This document shows, in pieces, positions 1-10,645 of a DNA stretch of 64,000 nucleotides (the stretch's first letter is position 1; the number at the start of each line of letters is the position of its first letter). The stretch spans positions 55,979,706 through 56,043,705 of the forward strand of contig NC_092636.1 in NCBI RefSeq assembly GCF_039555335.1. Reading direction: 5' to 3'. The stretch is from Amphiura filiformis (lineage: Eukaryota > Echinodermata > Ophiuroidea > Amphilepidida > Amphiuridae). The translations under genes were made by a program, and so were the position numbers. The notes beneath the pieces are model-generated. The model was not told the origin of the DNA and searched no databases. It saw nothing but the letters and a program-made list of their open reading frames with translations.

Positions 1-2
1 CT

Positions 3-149
3 GAGAGGCTCCAAAAAGACCTTGATGACAAGTGGGAGGGAGATTGGCAGATGTCTTTTAATTCTTCCACGTGCTTCAGTATGAGAGTCACTCACAAGAG
101 GAATCCGATTACCAAGAATTGCAAGATGGGTCGCCATATCCTAGAGGAG
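3..149 (+). pseudogene. LINE reverse-transcriptase fragment (5' and 3' truncated)
   Basis: The third plus frame is open from the window edge and reads as the reverse-transcriptase domain of a jockey/CR1-type LINE: a leucine-glutamine-aspartate-leucine helix, then WQMSFN, then a VTHKRNPI segment. This is the region after the catalytic YADD in such proteins (W..M.FN..K...M.VT.K..P). About 49 codons remain. The match stops where a tRNA-like segment begins at 149, so the element was interrupted or rearranged by the SINE. It may continue left of the window. Assignment to the LINE RT family is secure; the clade is not. Confidence 0.75.
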
Positions 150-440
150 AGCGTGGCGCAATGGTTAGGGTACTTGCTTTTAGTGCATGAGGTCCCGGGT
201 TCAATTCCCGGAGGTGGCGATTTGCTGGGATATTGACTTGGAAAACAAGTCTGAAATTAATTGGCAACTTCTGTAGATTAAATTCAGACTTCCGCTCTCC
301 CCATGGTTCATTTAGAATTGGGTAAATGAATCATGAAAGTACTCCGTCCTTCGGAGGGACGTTAAGCCGTCGGTCCCGTGTGCAGAGAGCCATACCCGTA
401 CATGATAACTTATTACCTCTCTGGCTGTTTAAAAGAGTGT
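149..440 (+). repeat. tRNA-derived SINE inserted in the LINE
   Basis: Positions 149-220 resemble a tRNA: an A box (TGGCGCAATGG, 154-164) and a B box (GGTTCAATTCC, 198-208) about 44 nt apart, as in tRNA genes, with a perfect 5-bp T-arm stem around a 7-nt loop. The acceptor stem does not pair well, so this is a SINE head and not a tRNA gene. The body contains a segment at about 345-395 (GGACGTTAAGCCGT, then GGTCCCGTGTGCAG) that resembles, from memory, the conserved central domain of widespread invertebrate SINEs of the MetaSINE type. The 3' boundary is approximate. Confidence 0.6.
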
Positions 441-488
441 TCATTTTAATAGTGTTTGGTCTGTCACAAGGACTGTCACAAGCACTCG

Positions 489-559
489 CTATATCCAAAG
501 ATTATTCACGAATGGAACCAACTCGACCAGACGTCAAGACCTTCAAGACCAAGTTATAA
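489..559 (+). pseudogene. LINE reverse-transcriptase C-terminal remnant (frameshifted)
   Basis: One frame reads YPKIIHEWNQLD, matching the usual end of jockey/CR1-type LINE proteins (FP..I.EWN.L). The conserved continuation (VKTFKTKL followed by a stop at 557-559) lies in another frame, so at least one frameshift has occurred. Together with the fragment at 3-149 it is probably one LINE copy, with most of the thumb region lost and a SINE between the halves. The following sequence to about 700 may be its 3' untranslated part. Confidence 0.55.
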
Positions 560-699
560 ACCACTAACATCAAGACTTCAAATGCCCACTTCAATATATA
601 ATCGCGACTTTGCACATGACCCCCCTCCCCGTAAGCGACAACCAATAAATGATTGTGATTTACGTGACAGGGTAGATACAATTACAGGTAGGACTACTT

Positions 700-2850
700 A
701 GGTACGAGTTACATCTGTGCTGATGCCTTCAATATTAATTGCATCGATTCGTGTCTAGAATCTAGTTAATATTATTAAAGTTTGTAAGTGTCTATGGTTG
801 CGTACACAAATAGTTAACATAAAAAATGTTAACATAAATAACGGTTTGATTGCTTGATTGATTATTTTGTTGCATGTTTTTGTATGGAAAAATAGTTTTA
901 AAAACCAATAGTAATATTGTTATAAACTTAAGTTTCAAGGAAAAAGAACGAAAGGAAAAATAAAGAGACGAAAAGTGAAGGTCTGATAGAGAATACTCTT
1001 CAAGGTCAAATATTTCTATCTATTTTACGAATATGATCAAGGAAAGGTTGCATTCCTGGAACATAGCCCATTGTCTTTTAAGGCCTTTAAAAGGGCAATG
1101 GACATATTAAGTAAGACGAAGCTTAGACAATAAAAGTCAAGAACTCAAGAGATAATTAAAAAGAAATAGTGAGTGTGAGTGGATAAGTGCATGTAAGCAA
1201 TAGCGAAGAGAGTAATGCAAGAGAAATGAAAATTTTACGTTAGATACAGAAAATTCAATAAATAAATTACATGTTTTTTTGAAATGCGAACGAAAAAGGA
1301 CGAAGATTAGGGTGTGACTGAATGAGATCGAGAGAGAAAAAGTGAATGAGAGAGAAAGAGATACAGGGAGGAGAGAAAGTTGAGAGAGAGGAAACTTTCA
1401 AGAAATAACGGAAACAAGAAAAGCAAAAGGAATTGATAAAATTAGAGTAGCATAAGAAATGAGTATAAAAAGAAAACTCAAGCACCAAGTTGCTAGAAAG
1501 CTTGCGTGACCTGTTTACATACAAAGTCATCGTAAGGGGAAGAAAGTGAGTTTGTTAATGTACGTTTTACGCTGAGTTCTTTCTTAAAAGCATTTCAACT
1601 TTATTTTCTGTAACCGAAGATTGTAAAATTTAAGACGCACTATTGAGTATGCGTATTAAATTAAACACGATGAATGGTCCTGCTGATTAAAATATGAGAT
1701 TTGAACTGAGCTCAATTGGTTTGTCACTATTTTTTGGTTAACGGGGCATTTTGCTTCTTTCATTTACCAACAATCCCCCCTTGAAAAAATGAATGAATAA
1801 GATTAATACCAAAAATATATGTTACATTCGTCTGTGCTTGCTTTTGCGCTGCGAACATTTTGTGTATAAAGCATGAACAGAATAACTCCAAAAAAGACAA
1901 AATCTGCAAGATGTGTATGTATGCATACTAATCAAAGATCAGAGGCTCGGATGACGTAACAAACTTAAATTTATAATAGTAGTTAAAAAGCTACGTCGAG
2001 AGTATGAGAATAAAAATATAAATTGGATACTATAGTAGTATAACTCCGTCGTCAGGAGTATCATTCCTTGTTAACCATGGCCCACATCCTACGAAAATGG
2101 CATTTACCCACCACCGCTTTTCATTCGGCATACAAGACGCTTTTTTTACACCCAATTTTACTACCCGATATAAATATTTCAATCCACCACCTTACTCGGG
2201 GATATGGCCACCCACCAAAGTCTACCATAAAAGGGGTGGGTGGGATAAGTCCCACAATATGTTTCAACAGTAAAAACCATTAGTTTCATTTTGCTCTTGT
2301 GAAAATATTCCAAGGGATGTGTACTTTAAACTTGGTATTTTGGTTAATATCTAGCATATGTTCGTGAAATTTTCTGCAGAAAATAAATTTTACCTATAAT
2401 TTGTACATAGTAAAAAATTCAAAATTTACGAGGGCGCACTCACATTATGACGTCATATCAATATTATGTGGTGAATGTTTGTACTTACATTATTATCACT
2501 GGACTCGTAGGTTTACATTGGTATCAAATATAATAGGTACATAGGTACATAATGTAAGAAAACTGGGGGGAGTCGGTGTTACACAACATATGGCTCAGTT
2601 GGACGAGTGTTAAGATTGCTGTTTATTACCTACACAATACGGTAAGATTCTCTCACTTGCATGGATTATAAGGATGGGATGTTACATAAATAATGATCAA
2701 ATGAATAATTAGTTGCATGTTCTATAAACATTTCTTATTTTTGGTTAGCTGAGATAGGATGGATGATACGACAGTATTAAATGATTTCATAGAATGTGGC
2801 TACTGAATGAATCATATGTAAACAGTAATGCCCCTTTTATATCGATCTTG
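700..2850. other. Intergenic or intronic DNA, no gene recognised
   Basis: No coding exon with homology I can name is seen on either strand. Landmarks: a near-perfect 34-bp palindrome at 1068-1101; a purine-rich GA stretch at about 1317-1393; a short hairpin with 9-bp perfect arms (CCACCCACC at 2208-2216, GGTGGGTGG at 2235-2243). It lies downstream of the receptor exon on the minus strand, so at least part is probably intron. I looked for TM4-7 motifs (a WxxxxP TM4, NPxxY) in the conspicuous open frames and found none. Confidence 0.5.
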
Positions 2851-2855
2851 CTTAC

Positions 2856-3355
2856 CTGTCTGCGGCAATAACTAGGAGGGTATTGACCGACACGAATAGA
2901 GAAACAAACTTTATGGTACCAACGAGAGGGCACATGAGTTCTCCAAAAATCCAGTCCTGGTGAAGGTAGTAGTGAAGACTGAACGGGGCACAAAGTAATG
3001 CCACCATAGCATCAGATACGGCCAGGTTAGCAATCAACAAATTGGTAACGGTTCTCAGTCTTTTCTGCGTGAAGATGATGAAACATAACAAAGTATTACC
3101 TAGTCCACATATTAATGTTATTAATGCAAACACGATACCCAGGAAGATTTGAGTACCGGGAGTTAGCGGTAACATCTCACATGGGCCAGATATAGTTGAA
3201 TTATACCAGGCTTGCCAGTCTGATATAGACCAGAAATAATCACCAATATCCATGTCCCCATATGTTAAACTAGACGAACTTGAAGGGCCATTTACAGTAG
3301 CCGCAATGATATCATCAGGAATATCACTGGCGTTTGAAGAAGAATTGTATTCCAT
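2856..3355 (-). CDS. Class A (rhodopsin-family) peptide GPCR, first coding exon, partial
   Basis: The exon encodes 166 codons plus two bases. The start chosen is the ATG at 3355-3353 (AAGATGG, good initiation context), although the frame stays open upstream to 3532. The N-terminus has three N-glycosylation sequons (N4, N8, N52) and a Ser run, as expected outside the cell. TM1 is about residues 70-95 with the GN pair (N87); TM2 starts with TNLLIANLAVSD (D115 is the conserved 2.50 aspartate); the first extracellular loop has DWIFGELMC with the disulfide cysteine C142; TM3 ends at AADR (residues 164-167). The exon ends in the R codon at a strong donor (GACAG|GTAAGC), a known receptor intron position before the DRY tyrosine. 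The TM2 region resembles prokineticin/neuropeptide-type receptors, but the ligand cannot be fixed. TM4-7 are not found in the window. Confidence 0.8.
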
Positions 3356-3619
3356 CTTAGCGTCTGTAATTTCTTGATTAAAGAAGGTTTTCTTGATCTC
3401 TCTTGTATGGTCTGATTTTAAAGTAAACTTTTTCCAAGGTCGAAGACGTCTCCGTTGTTCTATCACTTCATTAATATTCTTCTGAATGCTGGCGTTTTTA
3501 ATAAGCGCAATACAAAGAATATGGCTAGTCAATAAACGAATTTGATATTATATGTTCCGGTAATTTCGAAGTAACAATTCACAATTCAATGAGTCCAGTA
3601 CATTCGGAAGTTGTTCGTA

Positions 3620-3727
3620 ACTACCTTACCCTGACTGCAACTTTGTCACCGTCCTTGTGCAGTGTCATAAATGACTACCTTACCCTCACTGCAACTTTGT
3701 CGCCGTCCTTGTGCAGTGTCATAAATG
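3620..3727. repeat. Tandem duplication of a 54-bp unit
   Basis: 3620-3673 and 3674-3727 are nearly identical, differing at two positions I can see (CCTGACTG against CCTCACTG, GTCACC against GTCGCC). The unit is a multiple of three and the plus frame is open through both copies, but nothing suggests a protein. It lies upstream of the receptor exon on the minus strand and could be promoter or first-intron DNA. Confidence 0.85.
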
Positions 3728-5250
3728 AGGTAAGTTTTAGTGCGTCACGTTCTCGTATAATTCAGAGACACAATCTAAATCTATATAATCTGCTCTTCAG
3801 ACAAACGCAAGTTTTCTTGATTAAAACGACTATATCACTGAAACTAGAAGTGACTGACCGTTCACCGTGGAGGTGCGGCGTTTGGCTGTGATGTGTTTAG
3901 GTAATGCGTTTCATCGTGGAGTCAATTCGTCAATCTATCACGTTTGCTGTCATACAGTCAACAGCTACTGGATACAACCGTGTTGCCAGAGGCTTATACA
4001 ATCTCATAGGATAGACACGCGAGATAAGTTATGTTTCACTTTACTGGTATTAGTAAGCATTAATATCGTCCCACAATAAGTGCCATACTAACGTGCTTGA
4101 CTACCTTTATTGTCTTTAACAGTGATTTACCAAGTATCCAAGAAAGAAAACATCAGCTAGATATATATTGTGAGCGGCGAATAACGTGTTCATGGAACAA
4201 AAAACTCCGCCCCCGTAAAATAGGTCATTTGTGATGGAAAGAGGAAGCAAGACTGATTTCCCGCTTTTCAAAGGATGATTGATTATACATGCGTAGGTGG
4301 TTCTTTTGCATGACAAAGAGAATTAATGATATAATTACCCAATCACTGCTAATCATCATCTTTATCACAAGATATCATAATCATGATAATAAATACACAT
4401 ATATTCCACTCCATATCAATTATATCATATATCTTGGTACATTAAACGTCAATATTCGAAATGCGCCACGGTTTATGTTACATTTATGTTTGTTAGATTA
4501 ATGTGTGTTGGTAAGTCGGACAGGGGAAAATGATTGTGTTAGTCTTACAACCAAACTAGCCAAACAAGTCTGATGCTCGCTGGTTGAAGATGGATATGAT
4601 GCATTTTCTTATTCAGTTTTATTTATTTTGCTTCAGTAATATTGCTCATTAGCATATTTAGGTTACTTTTGGTCATTTCTGATCAGATTAAGCAAACTGT
4701 GTTATGAAGATAATTGAGTTGACAGACTTCAAAATGACAGTCATTATGAAATACAGTCATCATCCTTTACGTTTACATAAGAGAACGGAACAGATGTTTC
4801 GCTAAAAGCGTTTAACTGCATTCTCGTTTAAATTGATAGATTAGGATTCATTGCGAATGATAAATTACGCTTGCTACAATTTATTTACCCGGGTCCATCT
4901 AAGATCTTTTTACTGCACTAGCACATGCACATAATTTGAACATTGGCAAGCAAATACAACTGACATTGTATCGTATTATAGGGTGTTTCTGATAAAGACA
5001 AGGAGATGAAAAGTGACATTTTAGCCTATTCACATGATTTTAAATAATTAGACTTGTGGCAATTAAAAGTGGATTTAGTGAATGTTTTCATATATAACAT
5101 GTTTGGCTCTTTGTTCACAATTTTGATGGCGTGTAGAATTTTAACTTATTTTCCCAGTCAGGGCGTATTCAGCCATTATTTTGTACAAGTTTCCATGAAA
5201 AATGACCTTTTTGTCAAGGTGGTCGCACCTATTCTCACTTTCTCCTATGT
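3728..5250. other. Non-coding DNA, nothing recognised
   Basis: AT-rich sequence without recognisable exons, RNA genes or clear transposon ends. It is upstream of the receptor exon in that gene's orientation and may include its promoter and 5' non-coding exons. I cannot point to a specific promoter element. Confidence 0.4.
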
Positions 5251-5269
5251 TTCTGAAATCTGGAGTAAT

Positions 5270-5417
5270 GCCCATACACGTTCGATTTTATTGGGCAATA
5301 TCAAAGACCCTAGATACAATTATCTACCATTGTGCACTGTACACACGATCATGCAAAATGGTAGATTTTGTATCTATGGCCTTTGATATTGCCCGATAAA
5401 ATTGAATGTGTATGGGC
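5270..5417. mobile_element. Hairpin (MITE-like) element
   Basis: A long imperfect inverted repeat: the left arm from 5270 (GCCCATACACGTTCGATTTT) matches the reverse complement of the right arm ending at 5417 (GCCCATACACATTCAATTTT) and stays paired through the GGGCAATATCAAAG and TAGATACAA segments to a centre near 5344. Weaker pairing may extend outward (TTCTGAAAT near 5251 with ATTTCAGAA near 5447). There is no coding capacity. This is the form of a fold-back MITE or its deletion derivative; no target duplication is clear. Confidence 0.75.
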
Positions 5418-5530
5418 CGCATAAGAGACTCAAATAATATAGACAATTTCAGAAGTAGAAGTATCACAGACAGCTATACAGTGCTCGATACCAATAAATG
5501 GTAGAGCTATTTTAAAATATATACACACAC

Positions 5531-5610
5531 AAATCTGTTATAAAATCTGTTATAAAATCTGTTATAAAATCTGTTATAAAATTTGTTATAAAATCTGTTA
5601 TAAAATCTGT
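5531..5610 (+). repeat. 12-bp minisatellite, about 6.7 copies
   Basis: Unit AAATCTGTTATA repeated head to tail from 5531; one copy (5579-5590) has TTTG in place of TCTG. It is flanked by AT-rich sequence. Confidence 0.95.
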
Positions 5611-6906
5611 GTATATATTTTATAGATAATTTCCATAGCTTTCAAATGACTAATTAGTGAATGATTATGGAGAATGATCATCATGCTGATGAAAAGGATG
5701 TGGTGATTGCCATGAACCCGCTGCTGGTGAATATACAAATATTAACTATCAATGAGTGTGATGGTTGTATAAATATCTAAATGGATGTCTAGTTGTTCCG
5801 AGGCACCCCTTTTCAAATGCAAATCGAAATGGGCATTGCACTTAAAAGAAAGGAGTACAAACTCATGAGCTTCCACCCCCTAAACGTACCCTCATCATTT
5901 ATGTTTATAATAATGATACATTTATGACGTTACCAAAAAAATTACTCTGGTTGCACGTATTATGTTGGACACTCCCAAATTAAACAAAAATACATCCCTC
6001 TTAGTGCTCAGATTCATCCATGAGTAGCAAAGACACACACTCTCGTTCCCGAAAAAAACCCCATTTTTTCTGTTCATATCGGCAATCCCTCCCTATTTTA
6101 GAATATCAAATAATCATGACCCAATATATTTGGATTCCCCCTTGCAAAAATAATGATAGCCCCTAACCACTTACCACCGGGGTTAAGAAATTACGAGAGA
6201 AAGAGCTTCGATACTCTTTACATGAACATGGAGGTATACAGTATCATGACAATATATTCAGAGTTATTCATTATCATCATCATTTATAGTTATTTGAAAT
6301 GTAATACACCAACACCAATATGATTGTCATTTTATCTTATATTTCTTGGTATATGCACGTATTTCAAATATGACACTGTATAACTTCGCATGAAACTTAA
6401 GAAGTTCAACTTATCATATTTCTAATCAAAGTATAAATTTAGCACGTTTCACTGCATGGTGTATTCACAATTAATGCCAATGTTTAGCTATTCTTATCGA
6501 TATTTCCTTGAATTGCCTTATTGCTTTCCGCACAAGGCCAATGTGGAATTATGCCAACTTAATTTGACATACTTTTTTTTGCGAATCAAAAAATAATATC
6601 TCCCGGGACAAGTGCTCAACACTTTACATCCATATTATCACAGAAGTATTTCTCCTTTCTCAGCCACTGTGCGGTGTGAGGCTGTTTCAATAATGATGCC
6701 ATATTCAACGTTGGTGGTGTCGTTGCTGTTTCTTTCACTGCTAATTTGTTTCAAGTAAAATAGTCGCCTATTAAGTTCAGTCCACTTCATGTGAAATTTA
6801 AACAAGATCTGTTAAAGACGACCAATTTTATACTTTGCGAACTTGGCACCAAATTCTATGACAAAAAAACTAAGAAGATCAGAACAATAAAATATTCGAT
6901 TATAGT
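5611..6906. other. Non-coding DNA, nothing recognised
   Basis: No reading frame of convincing length or composition and no repeat structure that I can delimit. Confidence 0.4.
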
Positions 6907-7576
6907 TTAAGGGATCTGGAATGAGCGTTTTGAGCGTTTCGACAGTATTTTTTGTGGGACATGAGAGCACATCAGACATATCGAATTGCATTCTGAATAC
7001 GACGAATGCCTTTCTGATATCAAATAATTTTCATTTTTTGAAATTCACGATATAATATAAATTTTATGACAAATTATAAAAATTTGATATTTTTCACATT
7101 TTTGATATATAACAGTCCTCGAAGTAAATTTTATAAATCTAATGACATAATCTTAAAGGGTATGTAGCTGGGAGGAAAAGCCGACGATCAATTGAAAATT
7201 TTGACCTTTCATATTGAAGATATGGATTTTGTTCTCAAAAAGACCTAATTTTTGTTGGTGTTTTGGGAAAAAAATCCATATCTTCAATACGAAAGGTCAA
7301 AATTTTCAATTGATCGTTGGCTTTTCATCCCACCTACATACACCTTAAGTAGAAATCATCAGATTTATAAAGTTTACTTCGTGTACTGTTAAATATCAAA
7401 AACATCAATTTTTAATCATTTGCCATAAAATGTGTATTACATTGCGAATTTCACAAAATCAAAAATATTTGATATCAGAAGGACATTCTTCGTATTCAGA
7501 ATGCAATTCGATATGTCTGATGTGCTCTAATGTCCCACAATAAATACTGTCCAAACGTTCATACCCCACCTCTTAA
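6907..7576. mobile_element. Fold-back element flanked by TTAA, copy 1
   Basis: About 670 bp made almost wholly of two arms that are reverse complements. Shared landmarks in order from each end: GACAGTATTT, TGTGGGACAT, AGACATATCGAATTGCATTC, GATATCAAATA, AACAGT, TAAATCT, TCAATTGAAAATTTTGACC, and GATATGGATTTT beside the centre near 7250. Both ends carry TTAA (6907-6910 and 7573-7576), which suggests a TTAA target site as used by piggyBac-type transposases. The terminal bases (GGG after TTAA) differ from the usual piggyBac CCC, so the superfamily is open. It is non-coding, hence non-autonomous. A second copy lies at 52529-52996. Confidence 0.8.
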
Positions 7577-7839
7577 TGAAGTTTAATTTAACCACTTGCC
7601 AAAGAATAGACAAATGACTACAGAACCAAATTAATAGGCAAGACAAAGGTTACCCTCCAGAAGTAGATCTATGATGTATAAACCAACGTGTTTACAGGAG
7701 ATTCAACAGAATAGTTATAGGCATCCAGCAAGCCGAATCGGTAAACTCTATAGCACCAATCTTTATCGCCATATTTCGCTCTTGGTTTTGTTTTTATCTC
7801 GGCTGCGCCCAGCTATGGCAAGTATATTGCACAATATAA

Positions 7840-8160
7840 CAAAAATCCTGGTTTTTCGTCGATAAACCTGGTTTTTCGATCGATAAACTAGGGTTTTCGC
7901 TGAAAAAACAGGTTTATCGGCCGAGAAACCTGGTTTTTCGCCGATAAACTTCGTTTTTCACTGACAAACCTGGTTTTTCAATTTAAAAAAAGCAGGTTGT
8001 TCGAATTCGATTGCCATTGTATTTTGAAAAACTAGGTTTCTCGGTCGAGAAACCTGGTTATCTAAAGCTATGACAATCGAATTCGAAAAACCTGGTTTTT
8101 CGATTGAAAAACCAGGTTTATAAAAACAAGTATTCCTGAAAAAAATTGCTGTCAGTTCCA
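7840..8160. repeat. Cluster of short palindromes related to AAACCTGGTTT
   Basis: At least ten degenerate copies of a roughly 20-22 bp module built on AAACCTGGTTTTTCG, often followed by a short palindrome such as CGATCG or CGGCCG. Members can pair with each other in either orientation. A larger stem is nested inside: 8000-8017 (TTCGAATTCGATTGCCAT) pairs with 8070-8087 (ATGACAATCGAATTCGAA). It ends near TGTCAGTTC (8150-8158), a word that recurs in the palindrome at 10564. Both strands can be read as short open frames; these are by-products. Confidence 0.7.
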
Positions 8161-9133
8161 ACTTACAATGTAATTATTATTTGAATGTAATGTTAAAGAG
8201 AAGTTTTGCACTGTAGCGCTGACAAGAACATGAGTGGTAGTTCATAATATCATTAAATAGGCCCACATGTTTTGGCGCAACGTCAGCCTTCTATTCTTCA
8301 AATCTTTTCAGAGGGCGCACCACCAAATCACTCCACGATTTATGTACCAGTGAAATTCGGTTAAAATAGTCCACCGCTTATTTGAGCTTGTTGCGGCTTT
8401 ATTTTCTAAGATAATTGTCAAAATTCGCCCGTTTTCAGCTCATTTGCTTCTGGCAAATGTCTACATGAAGGAGTCTGAGAAAAAAATCCCAATATTTTAT
8501 TTTTGAGGTGAAGTTTTGGCGCAAATTTGAACAACGTCCGGTTTAAAAAATGAGTGATTTTTTAGGGTTAAATTTGAAATGGAGCCTTGATCTTTGGTTG
8601 GAGTTTTATTTTTTCCTGAATGTATTTTATGCTTTCTCTCCCCCACCAGCTCCAAGTACAGATAAAATACAAAAAGCTGAAAAGGGAAAAAAAAAAAAAA
8701 AAAAAAAAAGATGTGGACACCGTCGGCTTCCCCGTGTATTATCCGCCGGTGCCATTATCACGTGACTGTAGAAAAATGCTGCTGCCACCAGATATAGGCT
8801 AATTAAAACAGCGTATTACTATCAAGACTTATGTTTGAAAGCTGTCCTCAGATCGATGCGTGAAGTTTCCAGTCCATCACACTACGTGCTCTATATATTA
8901 TCCATGTCGATATTATCAAGACAGAGATTGCGTCTGATGACGTCATCTGTCAAAGTCGTTGATGATGACCCGGAGGTAACGGCGCCTAATTTAAGCTTAT
9001 TGTTAATTTTGCACCTTCAAACCGTACAAACCATCTCAAAAGTTAGGTCTTTATAGTAGGAAACTTTCTTTAGCGGGGGCACCATGTCAACAATGCCTAG
9101 AAAAGTTGCTTTTTGCCTTGTAAAAGTACGTAA
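8161..9133. other. Non-coding DNA with a 23-nt poly-A run
   Basis: Nothing gene-like is supported. A run of 23 A residues at 8687-8709 could mark a retroposed 3' end, but no matching element body or target duplication is apparent. Confidence 0.4.
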
Positions 9134-10480
9134 TTTTTCGGCATTTCCTGGTATCAGGTCGATTCGGCCCAAACCAATTCGTCCACAGTTGACTTGGCCA
9201 TATGCCAATTCATGCATTGGCCCCAAGCTAAGTCAGCCACAAACAAATTCGATATTGACCAAAAGGGATAAATGATTTAATATGTTAATGAATATATGTG
9301 ACCGTCCATCACGAAACAGCTGTAAAGTCGGCTGGTGGTCAATTTTGTTTTATTTCGTGTATAGAAAATATATCATAAGCTTTAAAATGAAAAATCATTT
9401 GACTCCAAACGATATCCAGAAGTAAAAAACAAGGGGGTTAAGTGCACAACGTACAAAAAAAGTGACTATATCTCATTAACCGATGATCCTACAGATATGC
9501 GACCACTGACTTTTCTGTTCCTTTTTGACATATGGCACGACTCTCTAAGATATTTGGTTAAAAATTAAAAAAAGTGACTATATCTTATTGACCAATGATC
9601 CTACAGATATGCGACCACTGACTTTTTTTTTTATTCCTTATGACTAAGGGAAAAGTTTGACATATCTCACGACTCTGTAGGAAATGATGTACATCATCAT
9701 CATCATACATCATCATTTTATTTTCATACAAATCGACATACAAAATATATATAAAAGACACAACATTTGAATGAGGAGATGCTCAAAAGGCCTGAAGCGA
9801 GCACCCCTTACACTGCCTTAAGTTACAACATACAATTACACAAAGCTAACAAATAAAAGAAAGAGGAGAAGAACATGCAAAGAAAGAAGCAATATAAATA
9901 TTTATAACATTTCATATAGACATTCCACAGTTCACAGAAGAAATTGATAGCTGGGGTGGACATGGGTGGGGATGGGTGAGGTCATTTAATAATGCCTAAA
10001 TATTAGATGTAATTTTTTATTAGACTTTTCTTTATTTGTAACTTAAACTGGTTTACTGATTTTGCCATCTTTATATATTTATCAGTAATATTCCATTTCC
10101 TAGGACCGGCAGCTCACCGGAAGCCAGTGTTGTGAGGGCCACAATAACTGCGGCTACGTACCCCGCTACGTACAGATACGCGAACGCTGACTTTTTTTTT
10201 TCTTAAATTATGACATGAGGAAAAGTTCGACATATCACACGACTCTTTAGGATTTTTGGTTTAAAAGATAGAGGGTTAAGTGCACAAAGTACAACGAATT
10301 GGTTTGTGACCGAATGCAAGACATCAAGGCATCTAAATATACAGATTTGGTGTAAAAACAACGGTTATGGAGAAAATCACGAAATAGTTAAATTTGGCCA
10401 ACTTTTTTGTACATCAATATACAGGGTTCGAATTAGCATGTGGGCGAATTGGTTTGGGGCTGAATTGACGAATAGTATTG
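9134..10480. mobile_element. Composite repeat with inverted ends, split by a LINE
   Basis: The ends share a word in inverted orientation: CCAAACCAATTCG near 9170 against CGAATTGGTTTGG near 10446, with another CGAATTGGTTTGTG near 10296. The interior carries a direct repeat of 112-bp period beginning with AGTGACTATATCT (9461 and 9573), whose units also share CCTACAGATATGCGACCACT and CACGACTCT. A third, diverged copy (ACAGATACGCGAACGCTGAC ... CACGACTCTTTAGGA) follows the LINE tail at about 10165-10260. The LINE therefore landed inside a pre-existing repeat. The outer limits are approximate. Confidence 0.55.
9683..10150 (-). mobile_element. LINE 3' end, 5' truncated
   Basis: On the minus strand, 10107-10003 reads GPRKWNITDKYIKMAKSV, then NQFKLQIKKSLIKNYI and a stop: the usual C-terminus of a CR1/jockey-type reverse transcriptase (GP..WN, then FK..LK..L). 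A 3' untranslated region of about 300 bp follows, ending in AATAAAATGATGATG and a short ATG-type microsatellite tail (plus strand CATCATCAT, about 9690-9715), typical of target-primed LINE insertions. Only this tail is present, so the copy was dead on arrival. It interrupts the composite repeat around it. Confidence 0.75.
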
Positions 10481-10563
10481 ATATCGATATTGATATTTTT
10501 ACCCACGTGATATTTCGATATGATGATTCGAATTGTCACGTGATCGTCAAACCTGTACTAAAG

Positions 10564-10588
10564 GTGTCAGTTCTGCAGGAACTGACAC
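10564..10588. repeat. 25-bp hairpin palindrome
   Basis: Arms GTGTCAGTTC and GAACTGACAC are perfect 10-bp complements around TGCAG. It is followed by degenerate AAAAACCAGGGTT-type modules like those at 7840-8160. Confidence 0.85.
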
Positions 10589-10645
10589 AAAAAACCCTAT
10601 AACAATCGATTTGAAAAACAAGGTTTCTCGGCGAAAAACCAGGGT

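Noticed and set aside
149..220. Functional tRNA gene
   Set aside because: Good boxes and T-arm, but the acceptor stem does not pair and the sequence runs into a SINE body inside a LINE.
3589..4079. Plus-strand frames over the 54-bp duplication
   Set aside because: Openness comes from a 54-bp unit divisible by three; the translation is not protein-like and continues into unrelated sequence.
7958..8161. Minus-strand frame with repeated Lys-Pro-Gly-Phe motifs, suggestive of a repeat peptide
   Set aside because: Produced by the AAACCTGGTTT palindromic modules; the same modules read open on both strands.
8687..8709. Poly-A run as a processed-pseudogene tail
   Set aside because: No coding remnant upstream and no target duplication found.
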